This document shows positions 8,215 to 17,315 of a DNA stretch of 64,000 bases, piece after piece. Positions within the stretch are counted from its first letter, which is position 1. Each line of letters starts with the position of its first letter. A program made the translations under genes and the position numbers. The notes beneath the pieces are model-generated. The model was not told where the DNA came from. It made no database searches and saw only the letters and a list, made by a program, of their open reading frames with translations. The stretch is from Streptomyces albogriseolus (GTDB lineage: Bacteria; Actinomycetota; Actinomycetes; Streptomycetales; Streptomycetaceae), in NCBI GenBank assembly GCA_014650475.1, contig BMVA01000001.1, positions 310,001-374,000 of the forward strand. The letters run 5' to 3'.

Positions 8215-9105
8215 ATGCGGATCGGACTGCTGGGCACCGGACCCTGGGCGCGGGCGGCACACGCCCCCGCGCTGGGTGAACACCCCGGCCTGGACTTCGT
8301 CGGCGTGTGGGGCCGCAGGCCCGAGGCGGCCGGGGCGCTGGCCGCGGTGCACGGCGTCCGTGCGTACGAGGACGTCGATGCGCTGCTCGCCGACGTGGAC
8401 GCGGTCGCCGTGGCGCTGCCGCCGGCCGTGCAGGCGGAGCTGGCGGTGCGGGCCGCGCGGGCGGGCCGCCATCTGCTGCTCGACAAGCCGCTCGCGACGA
8501 CGGTGGCGCAGGGGCGCGCGCTCGTGGAGGCCGTCGACGCGGCGGGCGTGGCCTCCGTGGTCTTCTTCACCACCCGCTTCCAGCCGGAGCCGCAGACGTG
8601 GATCGAGGAACAGGCGCGCGTGGGCGGCTGGTTCACCGGGCGGGCGCAGTGGCTCGGCGCGGTGTTCACCTCCGAGGCCAACCCCTTCGCCGCCTCGCCC
8701 TGGCGGCGGGAGAAGGGCGCCCTGTGGGACGTCGGCCCGCACGCCCTGTCCGTGCTGCTGCCGGTGCTGGGCGAGCCGCGCCGGGTGACGGCGGCGGCGT
8801 ACGGGCCCGGCGACACCGTGCATCTCGTCCTGGACCACGCGGGCGGGGCGTCGAGCAGTACGACCCTGAGTCTGACCGCTCCTCCGGCCGCGGCGGGCGC
8901 CATGGTGGAGCTGCGGGGCGTGTCCGGGGTGACCGCGCTGCCGGAGGCCCGGGGCGACGTCGTCCCGGCGCTCGGCCGGGCCGCGGACGCGCTGATCACC
9001 GCGGCCGCCTCCGGGGAACCGCACCCGTGCGACGCGAGGTTCGCCTTCACGGTCACCCGGATCCTCGCCACGGCGGAGACGCTGCTGCACAGCGGAACGC
9101 GCTGA
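8215..9105 (+). CDS. Gfo/Idh/MocA family oxidoreductase
   Basis: A 296-residue NAD(P)-dependent oxidoreductase. The ATG at 8215 begins the Rossmann strand MRIGLLGTGPWARAAHAPAL and is preceded by GGGGAGAGG; the open frame further upstream is Gly/Pro-rich and not conserved. The EKP-like motif appears as LLLDKPLA near residue 88. The C-terminal beta-sheet domain has the expected layout (WRREKGALWDVGPHALSVLL). The family acts on sugars, inositols and related polyols; the substrate is not evident. It may be co-transcribed with the upstream VOC gene across 130 bases. Confidence 0.88.
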   Translation: MRIGLLGTGPWARAAHAPALGEHPGLDFVGVWGRRPEAAGALAAVHGVRAYEDVDALLADVDAVAVALPPAVQAELAVRAARAGRHLLLDKPLATTVAQGRALVEAVDAAGVASVVFFTTRFQPEPQTWIEEQARVGGWFTGRAQWLGAVFTSEANPFAASPWRREKGALWDVGPHALSVLLPVLGEPRRVTAAAYGPGDTVHLVLDHAGGASSSTTLSLTAPPAAAGAMVELRGVSGVTALPEARGDVVPALGRAADALITAAASGEPHPCDARFAFTVTRILATAETLLHSGTR

Positions 9106-9194
9106 GGTCCCCTTCCCCGGAGCATGAGCGGCCCGCGCCCGACACCCTGCGGAGTACGGCCGGTGCGCTGCGTGTCCGGTCCGCACGGGCCGGC

Positions 9195-9227
9195 TTAAAC
9201 GATCCTTAAAGACCGGTTAAGCGATCG
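9195..9227 (+). repeat. Three 11-bp direct repeats (response-regulator-type box)
   Basis: TTAAACGATCC, TTAAAGACCGG and TTAAGCGATCG follow each other at exact 11-base intervals (9195, 9206, 9217). One-helical-turn spacing of short direct repeats is the architecture of OmpR/PhoB- and SARP-type binding sites in Streptomyces. The cognate regulator is unknown. Confidence 0.5.
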
Positions 9228-9352
9228 TGCGCGCTTTGCCGTTCAGTCAAGTAAGCGCAGGTCAAAGTGGGTTGAGGACAAGTCGGACCCGTTGGCGGGC
9301 GCGCCCCCCGGTCCCTACCATCGGTGCCGCGCACCGGTCCCGACGCACGGCC

Positions 9353-9366
9353 TGAGAGCGCTCTCA
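9353..9366 (+). promoter_or_regulatory. LacI-family operator (CebR/BglR-like palindrome)
   Basis: A perfect 14-bp palindrome, TGAGAGCGCTCTCA, with the central GAGCGCTC core of LacI-family sugar-repressor sites known from Streptomyces cellulose and glucan genes. Its location upstream of a beta-1,3-glucanase gene supports glucan-oligosaccharide control. No LacI gene is in the window. Confidence 0.7.
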
Positions 9367-9435
9367 CTCGCCTGCCGTGCCGGTCGGCCGGTGCGCCCCG
9401 ACGCAACCCGCACGAGCACTCTGGAGACCCCCCAC

Positions 9436-10641
9436 ATGACTCCTCGGCACCAGCGCACCCTCGGCCGCCGCAAGCTGCTCCTCACCCTCGGCGGAGCCGC
9501 CGTGGCGCTGCCCGCGGCCGCGGCGCTCGCCCCCCACGCCCTTGCCGGCCAGTCCGGTGAGGGAGGCTCCGGCACCAAGGCGGCCGCCTCCCTGCCGCTG
9601 ACGATCGTCAACAACAACGGTTCCTTCGACAACGCCTCCGTGCACGTGTACGTCGTGGGCAACGCCGACGGCCGCCAGGTCCGGCTCACCCCCGACGGCA
9701 CGCTCGCCCCGATCGACCTGGCCGACAACGGCGCGGACGGCTTCACCGACTACGCGATCAGCCTCTCCGGCAACGAGACAACGCTGTCACTCCCGCACAT
9801 GTCCGGCCGGATCTACGTCGCGCTCGGCGAGAAGCTGAAGTTCAAGGCCGTCACGGACGGCAACGGCGCGGCCGCGCTGCAGTACCCGGCCGGGTGGGTC
9901 TCCTCGGACCCCAACTTCGGCGTGCTGCACGACTGTGCGGAGTTCACCTACAACTCCGCCGGTCTGTTCTGCAACACCACCATGGTCGACATGTTCAGCG
10001 TGCCGCTGAGCATCCGCCTCACCGGCGCCGACGACCGGACCACGGGCACGGTCCGCCCGGGGGGCCGCGCGGCCGCGTTCGCCGCCGTCAAGGAGACCGA
10101 GGGCTTCTCCCGGCTGGTGGTGGACGACACCCGGATCATCGCGCCCGGCCACGGCCTGGACGCCGGGCTGTTCGCCGAGGACTATCTCGCCCCGTACATC
10201 GACGAGGTGTGGAGCACCTACACCGGCCGGGACCTGAAGGTCACCACCAACGCCGGCACCTTCACGGGGCGGGTGCGCGGGGACCGGTTCACCTTCGACG
10301 GGCCCGCACAGGTCGCGTTCGACAAGCCGTCCACCCGGGACGTGCTGTTCTGCGACGGCGCCCTGGCGGCGCCCAACGACGGCACCACGGGCCCGGTCGC
10401 CGCGGTCCTGGGCGCCGGCTTCAACCGCTCGACGCTGCTCAGCCACCCCGAGCAGCCGACCGCCGACCCCGCGCGGTTCTACCTGACCGAGCTGACCAAC
10501 CACTACTCCAAGGCCATGCACGCGGCCACCGAGGACGGCAAGGCGTACGGGTTCGCCTTCGACGACGTGGCGGACTTCGCCTCGTACATCCAGGACACGG
10601 CGCCCACCGCCCTGCGGCTGACGCTCACGCCCTTCGAGTGA
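9436..10641 (+). CDS. Secreted GH64 beta-1,3-glucanase (laminaripentaose-producing type)
   Basis: A 401-residue secreted hydrolase. The ATG at 9436 opens a twin-arginine-like signal peptide (LGRRKLLLTL followed by a hydrophobic stretch and AxA-like sites around residues 25-37). The mature part matches GH64: LTIVNNNG at the start, DCAEFTYN and NTTMVDMFS in the middle. The catalytic pair is probably the Glu of CAEF and the Asp of MVD, 16 residues apart, the same spacing as Glu154/Asp170 in the S. matensis enzyme. The product would be laminaripentaose from beta-1,3-glucan. No carbohydrate-binding module follows. Regulation by a LacI-type repressor is suggested by the palindrome at 9353. Confidence 0.9.
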   Translation: MTPRHQRTLGRRKLLLTLGGAAVALPAAAALAPHALAGQSGEGGSGTKAAASLPLTIVNNNGSFDNASVHVYVVGNADGRQVRLTPDGTLAPIDLADNGADGFTDYAISLSGNETTLSLPHMSGRIYVALGEKLKFKAVTDGNGAAALQYPAGWVSSDPNFGVLHDCAEFTYNSAGLFCNTTMVDMFSVPLSIRLTGADDRTTGTVRPGGRAAAFAAVKETEGFSRLVVDDTRIIAPGHGLDAGLFAEDYLAPYIDEVWSTYTGRDLKVTTNAGTFTGRVRGDRFTFDGPAQVAFDKPSTRDVLFCDGALAAPNDGTTGPVAAVLGAGFNRSTLLSHPEQPTADPARFYLTELTNHYSKAMHAATEDGKAYGFAFDDVADFASYIQDTAPTALRLTLTPFE

Positions 10642-10720
10642 GCGCGGGGAGCAGGTTTCCCCGGGGCGGGGCACGGTACCCCGGCATGCACGGGGAGGCC
10701 CCCGCACCCGGAGGGCCCCA

Positions 10721-10740
10721 GGCGCCCCACGACGGGCGCC
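10721..10740 (+). terminator. Possible terminator after the GH64 gene
   Basis: 7-bp GC stem GGCGCCC/GGGCGCC with a 6-base loop. A second compact dyad (CCCGGCGCC/GGCGCCGGG, 10792-10810) follows before the next gene. Confidence 0.4.
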
Positions 10741-10844
10741 AGGGCGCTCCGGATGCACGGCGGGCCTCCGCGGTGAAGGCTGAGTACGGGACCCGGCGCC
10801 CGGCGCCGGGCCGTACCAGCGATCCGGACCCGAGGAGCCCGAAG

Positions 10845-11051
10845 ATGTCGACGTCCCAGCCCGACGCGTCCCGGCAGAGCGAGGACCGCGCCACCCCGGA
10901 CAGCCTGCTCCACACCCGCACCGGCAACGAGGTGTCGCCGGAAGACCTGGTTCTCGCCAGCGGCAAGGACCTCACCCCGCAGAACCTCGAGTGGGCCAGG
11001 CGGAAGCTGGCCGAGGAGGGTCCCTCCGCGATGGAGAAGATCCTTCCTTGA
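10845..11051 (+). CDS. Small conserved Streptomyces protein
   Basis: A 68-residue protein, GAGGAG upstream of the ATG at 10845. The N-terminal 20 residues are polar and Ser-rich. The remainder (SLLHTRTGNEVSPEDLVLAS, then ASGKDLTPQNLEWARRKLAE) is helical and charged and resembles a recurring small Streptomyces protein without known role. There is no signal peptide or membrane segment. It ends in front of the strong bidirectional terminator at 11090. Confidence 0.75.
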   Translation: MSTSQPDASRQSEDRATPDSLLHTRTGNEVSPEDLVLASGKDLTPQNLEWARRKLAEEGPSAMEKILP

Positions 11052-11089
11052 GTCACCGCACGGCCCGGTCCCCGCTCCCTCGGCAGCGG

Positions 11090-11138
11090 GACGCCGTCGG
11101 GCCCGGTGCACAGCGCGTGCACCGGGCCCGACGGCGTC
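11090..11138. terminator. Bidirectional terminator with a perfect 21-bp stem
   Basis: The arm 11090-11110 is exactly complementary to 11118-11138, with a 7-base loop. It lies between two convergent genes ending at 11051 and 11159, and can serve both. Confidence 0.85.
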
Positions 11139-11158
11139 GTGCGGGTCCTCGCGGCCGC

Positions 11159-11641
11159 CTAGGAGCGGTCGTCGGGCAGTTCCGTCTCGTCCTCCACGAC
11201 GTGCATGGCGGCCTCCTCCGCGCCCGCCGCGCCGCCGTCGATGCCGACATCGTCGGCGACGGACTCCTTGGTGGTGTCCTCGTGCGCGCCCTCGTCCGGC
11301 GCGACCAGGCGTCCCGCGCGGGCGGCGCCCGCCTCCGGGTCGACCGGCTCGCCCTCGCCGCCCGGCAGGTCGCCGACCCCGTCACCGGCCGCCGCGGAGG
11401 CGTCCGGCACCTCCTGGGCCAGCCGTTGGTCCAGGGTCTCCCCGTCGTGCTGCTCGGCGGCCGTGACGCCGTGCTTGGTGACGCCCACCGCCTTCTCCGG
11501 CGGTGAGTAGCCCTCGTCGAGCATGTCGTCGTAGTCCCGCTCGTCGAGGGCGTCCTGCATGTCGAGCGGGGCGCCATCCTCCTGCTGCTCGTTGGTCCCG
11601 GTGGGCTGGTAGACGTCGTCCCCCATCGGTTCGGAGCCCAT
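11159..11641 (-). CDS. DUF5709 family acidic protein
   Basis: A 160-residue, strongly acidic hydrophilic protein. Residues ~25-50 (ALDERDYDDMLDEGYSPPEK) and the following AVGVTKHGVTAAEQHDGETL match the DUF5709 pattern of actinomycete proteins; the rest is Glu/Asp/Gly-rich and looks disordered. No membrane segment or catalytic motif is seen. Role unknown; the composition suggests a soluble, stress-type protein, which is inference only. Confidence 0.82.
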   Translation of the reverse strand: MGSEPMGDDVYQPTGTNEQQEDGAPLDMQDALDERDYDDMLDEGYSPPEKAVGVTKHGVTAAEQHDGETLDQRLAQEVPDASAAAGDGVGDLPGGEGEPVDPEAGAARAGRLVAPDEGAHEDTTKESVADDVGIDGGAAGAEEAAMHVVEDETELPDDRS

Positions 11642-11758
11642 GGCGTCCTCCCTGTCGCGCTGCGTCGGCTCGTGCCGTCTCGGATGTCCGATCCGCGTTT
11701 CCCGTCAGACGGTCTCTAACCCCGTGAGCCGCCCCACCTGCGGGAAAAGCCCCGGATC

Positions 11759-13252
11759 TCACTCCCGTGGCGTGTCCGGGGCGGGCGCGACGCGGATCTC
11801 GTAGTCCTCGACCCGGTGGACGGGCCAGGTCCGCGCGTAGGCGTTGGGCCTGCCGCCGACGCGGGTGATCTCGGCGACCGGGAGGCGTTCGGCGGTGCGC
11901 CGGATGTCCTCGGCCGTCATGTTCTCGTTGTTCCCCGCGGTCGCTCCGGAGGAGCAGCCCGTGTAGTAGCCGATGGGGATCGACTCGTGGCCGGTGATCA
12001 GGCAGGGCGGGCCGACGCCGAGCCGGTGCAGCCCTTCGGCGGTGCGGGCCCAGTCCTGGCGGCCGGCGGCGGAGCGGTCCACGGTGTGCACCAGCACGGT
12101 CAGCTGCACCGCCAGGTGGCCCGCGAGCCCCACGGCGACCACGCCTCGCAGGGCCGTCCGCCACCGCCCGCGCCCCGCCGTGACCAGGTGCCACAGGGCG
12201 TCGGCGACGGGGAGGGCGAGCAGCGCGTAGGCGGGCTGGAGGAAGCGCGGCGCCGCGTAGGCGATGGTGAACAGGTACGGCAGCGCGGCGGTGGCGGCGC
12301 AGGCCAGCGGCACGGCGGTGCGCAGGGCGCGGCCGGCGCGTACGGCGACGACGAGGCCGAGCACGGCGAGCAGCGGCAGCACGAACCACCACAGGGTGAT
12401 CACCGGGTGGGGCATCTCGCCGGTGCAGGGGCGGCACAGGGCGCGTCCGCCCAGGCTGCGGAGCTGGTCGTCGACGGCCATGTGCAGGCCGAGTCCGCCC
12501 TGGATGCGGGACGCCTCGGCCAGCCGCTCGGAGAGGCCGCCGAACGACGCGTACGCCTCGATCACCCACGGCACCCCGCCGGCCAGCAGCCCGCCCACGA
12601 CGGCCGCCGGCAGGCGGGGGCGCCGCCACACCGCCGCGAGGACGAGCAGCGGGATCGAGACCCACGCGGCGTCGGTGGGCCGCATCCACGCCATCAGCGC
12701 GGCCCCCGCGGCGACGGCCCACAGCGTGCCCGTGGAGGAGGGGTCCTGGCGGTGACGCACGAACGCCCCCACGGCGATCAGCGCGCCGACGGCCACCCAG
12801 TAGTTGGGCATCGCCTGGGGACCGTAGAAGAGGGTCACCCAGAGGGAGGCGAAGAAGGCGCCGGCGGTGACCAGGACGCGGGTGGGGAACAGGCCGCGCC
12901 AGGCGCGCAGGCCGAGGTACAGGCCCAGTCCGGAGAGCAGCGCGAGGTAGATCCGCAGCAGCACGGTGGAGTCGGACCAGGACGCGACGGGCGCGACCAG
13001 CAGGGAGACGCCCCGGGAGCGGGGGGCGCTGAAGAAGGCGGCCGGGTGGTGGGTGGTGACCTGGCTGGTGTAGACGATCTCGTCCCAGCCCAGGCCCAGG
13101 GTAGGCCGGACGAGGGCGAGCTGGGCCAGGGTGAAGACGCCGGCGAGCACCGCGAGCGGCCACGCGTCGTGGGCGGTCCTGGGGCCGGCCGGCCGTGAGC
13201 GTTCCTCGTCCCGCCGGGTGACGGTCGGCGGGGCGCCGGCGCCGTGGGTCAT
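11759..13252 (-). CDS. Polytopic membrane glycosyltransferase-like protein
   Basis: A 497-residue protein with about ten hydrophobic helices. The ATG at 13252 is preceded by AAGGA; open frame further upstream belongs to the neighbouring gene's shadow. The first loop carries GLGWDEIVYTSQV, the acidic Asp-Glu motif typical of GT-C/ArnT/PMT-like glycosyltransferases that use lipid-linked sugars, and a large C-terminal extracytoplasmic part follows (GHESIPIGYY and the Asn-rich segment NNENMTAED). Donor and acceptor are unknown. A second GT-C-type protein lies at 17857-19461. Confidence 0.78.
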   Translation of the reverse strand: MTHGAGAPPTVTRRDEERSRPAGPRTAHDAWPLAVLAGVFTLAQLALVRPTLGLGWDEIVYTSQVTTHHPAAFFSAPRSRGVSLLVAPVASWSDSTVLLRIYLALLSGLGLYLGLRAWRGLFPTRVLVTAGAFFASLWVTLFYGPQAMPNYWVAVGALIAVGAFVRHRQDPSSTGTLWAVAAGAALMAWMRPTDAAWVSIPLLVLAAVWRRPRLPAAVVGGLLAGGVPWVIEAYASFGGLSERLAEASRIQGGLGLHMAVDDQLRSLGGRALCRPCTGEMPHPVITLWWFVLPLLAVLGLVVAVRAGRALRTAVPLACAATAALPYLFTIAYAAPRFLQPAYALLALPVADALWHLVTAGRGRWRTALRGVVAVGLAGHLAVQLTVLVHTVDRSAAGRQDWARTAEGLHRLGVGPPCLITGHESIPIGYYTGCSSGATAGNNENMTAEDIRRTAERLPVAEITRVGGRPNAYARTWPVHRVEDYEIRVAPAPDTPRE

Positions 13253-13312
13253 CGTCCGTCCTTCGCTGCCGCCGGTCTGGAGTGCCGTCCCCCAAGGGCC
13301 ACAGGGGACCCG

Positions 13313-13328
13313 CGTCTTGAGCAAGACG
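13313..13328 (-). promoter_or_regulatory. Palindrome upstream of the membrane glycosyltransferase gene
   Basis: CGTCTTGAGCAAGACG, a perfect 16-bp palindrome (7-bp arms flanking AG), 61 bases upstream of the ATG at 13252. Candidate operator; no cognate regulator is apparent. Confidence 0.45.
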
Positions 13329-13413
13329 GATCCGGGGGAATCATGGCCAAAGCTAACCCGGACCGGTCGGCGGCGCAGGCGGTACACGGCCGAAACTCGC
13401 CCGAGCCCCCCCG

Positions 13414-15771
13414 TCACCGCGGGCGGGGGCGGCGGTGCGGGGGCTGTTCGGGCGACCGCCGGGGGGCGGGCACCGGCACCGGCCCCTCCACCGGGGCTCC
13501 CACGCCGACGGTCAGCTCCTTGCCGTGATGACGGAAGGTCAGCGGGGGGCCGGAGCGCAGCCGGTACGTGGTGCGGCCGGCGGTGATCTCCACGTGCAGG
13601 CACCGGTCGCGGTGGCCCAGGGTGAAGGCGATCCGGCGCAGTCCGGGCGGCAGCCGGGGGGCGAAGCGGAGGCCGTCGTCGTCCCAGCGCATGCCGCCGA
13701 ATCCGGCGACCAACGCGGTCCACGCCCCGGCCAGGGAGGCGATGTGGAGTCCGTCGCGGGTGTTGTGCTCCAGGTCCGCGAGGTCCATCAGCGCGGCCTC
13801 GGCGGTGTACGCGTACGCCAGCTCGAGGTGTCCGGTGCGGGCGGCCATCACGGCCTGGACGCAGGCGGAGAGGGAGGAGTCGCGGACGGTCAGCGGCTCG
13901 TAGTAGGCGAAGTTGCGGGCGATCTGCTCCTCGTCGTGGCACTCCTCGAACCAGTCGGCGCGGGTGTGCATCGCGAGCACGAGATCGGCCTGTTTGATCA
14001 CCTGTTTGCGGTACAGGTCGAAGTACGGGAAGTTCAGCATCAGCGGGTACTGGTCGGCGCGGGTGGAGGCGAAGTCCCACCGCTGGTGGCGGGTGAACCC
14101 CGCGTGCTGCTCGTGCACGCCGAGTGCGTCGTCGTACGGCAGGTGCACCGCCTCGGCGGCGTCCCGCCAGCTCGCGCTCTCCTCCTCGTCGACGTCCAGG
14201 GCGGCCGCCCGGTCGGGGTGACGCTTGCACACGTCGGCGGCGGCCAGCAGGTTCGCCCGGGCCATGAGGTTGGTGTACGTGTTGTCGTCGGCGACGGCGC
14301 TGTACTCGTCCGGACCTGTGACCCCGTCGATGTGGAAGACCCCCCGGTCGTCGTGGTGGCCCAGGGAACGCCACAGCCGGGCGGTCTCCACCAGCAGCTC
14401 CACGCCCGTGTCGCGTTCGAAGCGCTCGTCGCCCGTGGCCTGGACGTACCGCACCACGGCGTCGGCGATGCCCGCGTTCACATGGAAGGCGGCGGTGCCG
14501 GCCGGCCAGTACGCGGAGCCCTCCGGGCCCTCGATGGTGCGCCAGGGGAACGCGGCGCCGCGCAGACCGAGCTGGGCGGCCCGCTCCCGGGCGGCGGGCA
14601 GGATGCTCTGCCGCCAGCGCAGCGCCTCGGCGGCGGCCTGCGGCACCGTGCAGATCAGCAGGGGCAAGACGAACACCTCGGTGTCCCAGAAGGCGTGCCC
14701 GTCGTAGCCGGAGCCGGTGAGGCCCTTGGCGGGTATCGCGCGCCGCTCGGCGCGGGCGCCCGCCTGGAGGACGTGGAAGAGGGCGAAGCGCACGGCCTGC
14801 TGGATCTCCTCGTCGCCGTCGACCTCCACGTCGGCGCGGCTCCAGAACGCGTCCAGGTAGTCGCGCTGTTCGTCGAGGAGGCCCTGCCAGCCGCTGTGCG
14901 CGGCGGCCGCCAGCGCCGCCTCCACCTGGTCGCTCATCGCGGGCCGGGAGCGGGCGCCGGACCAGCCGTGGGCGACGAACTTCTCCACCCGCAGCCGCTC
15001 GCCCGGCTCCAGGACGGAGGTGACCGTCAGCCGGGCCGTGTCGACGTCGCTCTCGCAGGCGGTGACGGTCCGTCCGGGCCCGTCGACGACGTGGTCGGCG
15101 GCGACGGCGACCCGCAGGCCGCTGCGCCGGGTGCGGTGCACCAGCCGCAGCCGGCCGCCCTGGGCGAAGTCCTCCTCGTGCTCCAGCGGGGAGCGCAGCG
15201 CGCTCGCGGCGCGCGGGTCGCCGTCGGGTCCGGGCAGGGACTCGTTGGCGACGAGTTCGGATTGCACCACCACCCGGGTGCGGCTGTCGACGGGCTCCAC
15301 CTCGTACGCGACGGCGGCGACGGCCCGCTGGGTGAGGGACACCAGCCGGGTGGAGCGCACCCGTACGGTGGAACCGGCCGGCGAGGTCCACTCGCAGACC
15401 CGTTCCAGGACGCCGCGGCGCAGGTCGAGGGTGCGTTCGTGGTGGACGAGCCGCCCGTGGCGCAGATCGAACGGCTCGTCGTCGACGAGGAGCCGGATCA
15501 CCTTGCCGTTGGTGACGTCGATGACGGTCTGCCCGGACTCGGGGTAGCCGTAGCCGGCCTCGGCGTAAGGCAGCGGGTGCCGTTCGTGGACGCCGTTGAG
15601 GTAGGAGCCGGGCAGGCCGTGCGGTTCGCCCTCGTCGAGGTTGCCGCGCCAGCCGACGTGGCCGTTGGACAGCGCGAACACCGACTCGCTCTGCGGCAGC
15701 CGCTCCAGGTCCAGGCCGCGTTCGCGCACCGTCCAGGGGTCGATGTCGTACCAGCGGCGCGGGGCGGTCAC
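13414..15771 (-). CDS. Glycoside hydrolase family 65 disaccharide phosphorylase
   Basis: A 785-residue GH65 protein. The N-terminal beta-sandwich (residues ~1-270, with [15 protein letters not shown] near the start) precedes the (alpha/alpha)6 catalytic barrel. The general-acid Glu lies in GVTGPDEYS near residue 487; phosphate- and sugar-contact regions FWDTEVF and [10 protein letters not shown] are present. GH65 enzymes phosphorolyse alpha-glucosides such as maltose, trehalose or kojibiose to beta-glucose 1-phosphate. The GTG start overlaps the stop of the upstream phosphoglucomutase gene by four bases (GTGA), so the two are translationally coupled. The pairing resembles Rv3400-Rv3401 of M. 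tuberculosis. The exact disaccharide cannot be read from sequence. Confidence 0.9.
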   Translation of the reverse strand: MTAPRRWYDIDPWTVRERGLDLERLPQSESVFALSNGHVGWRGNLDEGEPHGLPGSYLNGVHERHPLPYAEAGYGYPESGQTVIDVTNGKVIRLLVDDEPFDLRHGRLVHHERTLDLRRGVLERVCEWTSPAGSTVRVRSTRLVSLTQRAVAAVAYEVEPVDSRTRVVVQSELVANESLPGPDGDPRAASALRSPLEHEEDFAQGGRLRLVHRTRRSGLRVAVAADHVVDGPGRTVTACESDVDTARLTVTSVLEPGERLRVEKFVAHGWSGARSRPAMSDQVEAALAAAAHSGWQGLLDEQRDYLDAFWSRADVEVDGDEEIQQAVRFALFHVLQAGARAERRAIPAKGLTGSGYDGHAFWDTEVFVLPLLICTVPQAAAEALRWRQSILPAARERAAQLGLRGAAFPWRTIEGPEGSAYWPAGTAAFHVNAGIADAVVRYVQATGDERFERDTGVELLVETARLWRSLGHHDDRGVFHIDGVTGPDEYSAVADDNTYTNLMARANLLAAADVCKRHPDRAAALDVDEEESASWRDAAEAVHLPYDDALGVHEQHAGFTRHQRWDFASTRADQYPLMLNFPYFDLYRKQVIKQADLVLAMHTRADWFEECHDEEQIARNFAYYEPLTVRDSSLSACVQAVMAARTGHLELAYAYTAEAALMDLADLEHNTRDGLHIASLAGAWTALVAGFGGMRWDDDGLRFAPRLPPGLRRIAFTLGHRDRCLHVEITAGRTTYRLRSGPPLTFRHHGKELTVGVGAPVEGPVPVPAPRRSPEQPPHRRPRPR

Positions 15772-16505
15772 GCGTCACCCCCGAGCTCGGACAGGTCGCC
15801 GACGACCCGGTCGGCGCCGTGCGCGTACAGGGCGTCGGCCTGTCCGACGCGGTCCACGCCGACGACGTAGCCGAACCGTCCGGCGCGCCCGGCGTCCATG
15901 CCGGCCAGCGCGTCCTCGAACACCGCGGCCCGCGCGGGCCGAACGCCCAGCTCGCGGGCGGCGGCGAGGAAGGTGTCGGGCGCGGGCTTCCCCGGCAGGC
16001 CCCGCTCGGCGGCGACCACTCCGTCGATCCGCGCGTCGAAGAGGTCCTCGGCGTCGATGGAGCGCAGCACGTCACGGCAGTTGGCGCTGGAGGAGACGAT
16101 CGCGGTGCGCAGGCCGTGCGCGCGGACGGCGCGCAGATAGCGCAGGGTGCTGTCGTAGGGCTCCACGCCGTCGGTGCGGATCTTCGTGAGCAGCAGTTCG
16201 TTCTTGCGGTTGCCCAGCCCGTGCACGGTGGCCGCGGCCGGCGGGTCGTCAGGGCCGCCCTCGGGCAGCTCGATGCCCCGGGACCGGAGGAAGGTGCGCA
16301 CCCCGTCGGCACGCGGCCTGCCGTCCACGTAGGTGTCGTAGTCGGCGGCGGTGAAGGGCGCGAAGCCCTCGCCGTCCCGCTCGCGCAGAAAGGCGTCGAA
16401 CATCTCCTTCCACGCGGCGGAATGCACCACGGCCGTGTTGGTCACGACGCCGTCGAGGTCGAAGAGGCACGCCTCGATGTCTTCGGGCAGACCCAGATCT
16501 GTCAT
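15768..16505 (-). CDS. pgmB: Beta-phosphoglucomutase-like HAD phosphatase
   Basis: A 245-residue HAD-superfamily protein. Motif I is [11 protein letters not shown] (residues ~12-22), where the first Asp is the phosphorylated nucleophile and the second the acid/base. Motif II is AIVSSSANC, followed by the lysine GKPAPDTF and motif [16 protein letters not shown]. The DxDGVxT pattern with the cap insertion is that of beta-phosphoglucomutases, which convert beta-glucose 1-phosphate to glucose 6-phosphate. It is first in an operon with the GH65 gene and would feed that product into glycolysis. Confidence 0.88.
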   Translation of the reverse strand: MTDLGLPEDIEACLFDLDGVVTNTAVVHSAAWKEMFDAFLRERDGEGFAPFTAADYDTYVDGRPRADGVRTFLRSRGIELPEGGPDDPPAAATVHGLGNRKNELLLTKIRTDGVEPYDSTLRYLRAVRAHGLRTAIVSSSANCRDVLRSIDAEDLFDARIDGVVAAERGLPGKPAPDTFLAAARELGVRPARAAVFEDALAGMDAGRAGRFGYVVGVDRVGQADALYAHGADRVVGDLSELGGDA

Positions 16506-16597
16506 ACCGTCACCGTTCCCCGTGTGGGCCGGGACAGTGAGTGGCGCGGGCCACACGGGTGGCGGGGCGCGGCTTCCCGGGTGACACACTCTGCGGT

Positions 16598-17245
16598 GTG
16601 GCGCTGACCTTCGACGACCTCTTCCGCCGCGCCCGCGCCCTCCCCCGGGACGGGCGGCGCGCGATCCTCGGCATCGCCGGAAGCCCCGGCGCGGGCAAGT
16701 CCACGCTCGCCGAACGCCTGGTGCGTGAGCTGAACGGCCCCGGGGAGCCCTGGGTGGCGCACGTCCCCATGGACGGCTTCCACCTGGCCGACGCGGAGCT
16801 GGAGCGGCTGAACCGCCGGGACCGCAAGGGCGCCCCCGACACCTTCGACGCGGCCGGGTACGCGGCGCTGCTGCGGCGGCTGCGTGACGAGGCCGAGGCG
16901 GGCGAGGTGGTGTACGCCCCCGGCTTCGAGCGGGAGCTGGAGCAGCCGCTGGCCGGGGCGGTCCCCGTGCCCCCGGCCGCGCGCCTGGTGGTCACGGAGG
17001 GCAACTACCTGCTGCTCGGCACCGGGGCGTGGGCACGGGTACGTCCGCTGCTGGACGAGGTGTGGTTCTGCGCGGCGGACGAGGAGCGGCGGGTGCGGCG
17101 GCTGGTCGCCCGTCACGAGCGGTTCGGCAAGTCGCACGAGGAGGCGGTCGCCTGGGTGGAGCGCTCCGACGAGCGGAACGCCGCGCTGGTGGCGGCGACG
17201 CGGGACCGCGCGGACCTGGTGGTGCCGGTGGAGGAGCTGGCGTGA
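16598..17245 (+). CDS. P-loop kinase (nucleoside/sugar kinase family)
   Basis: A 215-residue kinase. The GTG at 16598 begins [15 protein letters not shown]; the frame is open to 16541 but the extra residues look non-coding. Walker [13 protein letters not shown] lies near residues 25-36, [11 protein letters not shown] carries the Walker-B-like Asp, and [11 protein letters not shown] and [15 protein letters not shown] form the lid. This set is typical of the uridine kinase/pantothenate kinase-like family that includes the fructose kinase FrcK group; the substrate could be a sugar or nucleoside. It is divergent from pgmB by 92 bases, which hints at sugar metabolism. Confidence 0.82.
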   Translation: MALTFDDLFRRARALPRDGRRAILGIAGSPGAGKSTLAERLVRELNGPGEPWVAHVPMDGFHLADAELERLNRRDRKGAPDTFDAAGYAALLRRLRDEAEAGEVVYAPGFERELEQPLAGAVPVPPAARLVVTEGNYLLLGTGAWARVRPLLDEVWFCAADEERRVRRLVARHERFGKSHEEAVAWVERSDERNAALVAATRDRADLVVPVEELA

Positions 17246-17315
17246 CGCCCGCGCGCATGTCCGCCCGGCGGAACCGGCTGGACGCGGAGGGGGCCCGCAC
17301 AGCAGGCTCAGCTTC

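Larger units (their letters stand above)
9106..9435 (+). promoter_or_regulatory. 330-bp regulatory region upstream of the GH64 glucanase
   Basis: This gap holds no gene I can support. It contains three 11-bp-spaced TTAA repeats (9195-9227), then an AT-rich patch, and a perfect LacI-type operator (9353-9366) 70 bases before the start codon. A transcription start probably lies between the two elements; I cannot fix it. Confidence 0.6.

Noticed and set aside
11759..16312. A single 1517-codon minus-strand frame spanning the GH65 region and the membrane protein
   Set aside because: Only its last 497 codons are a real gene; the rest is an out-of-frame reading of the pgmB and GH65 genes.
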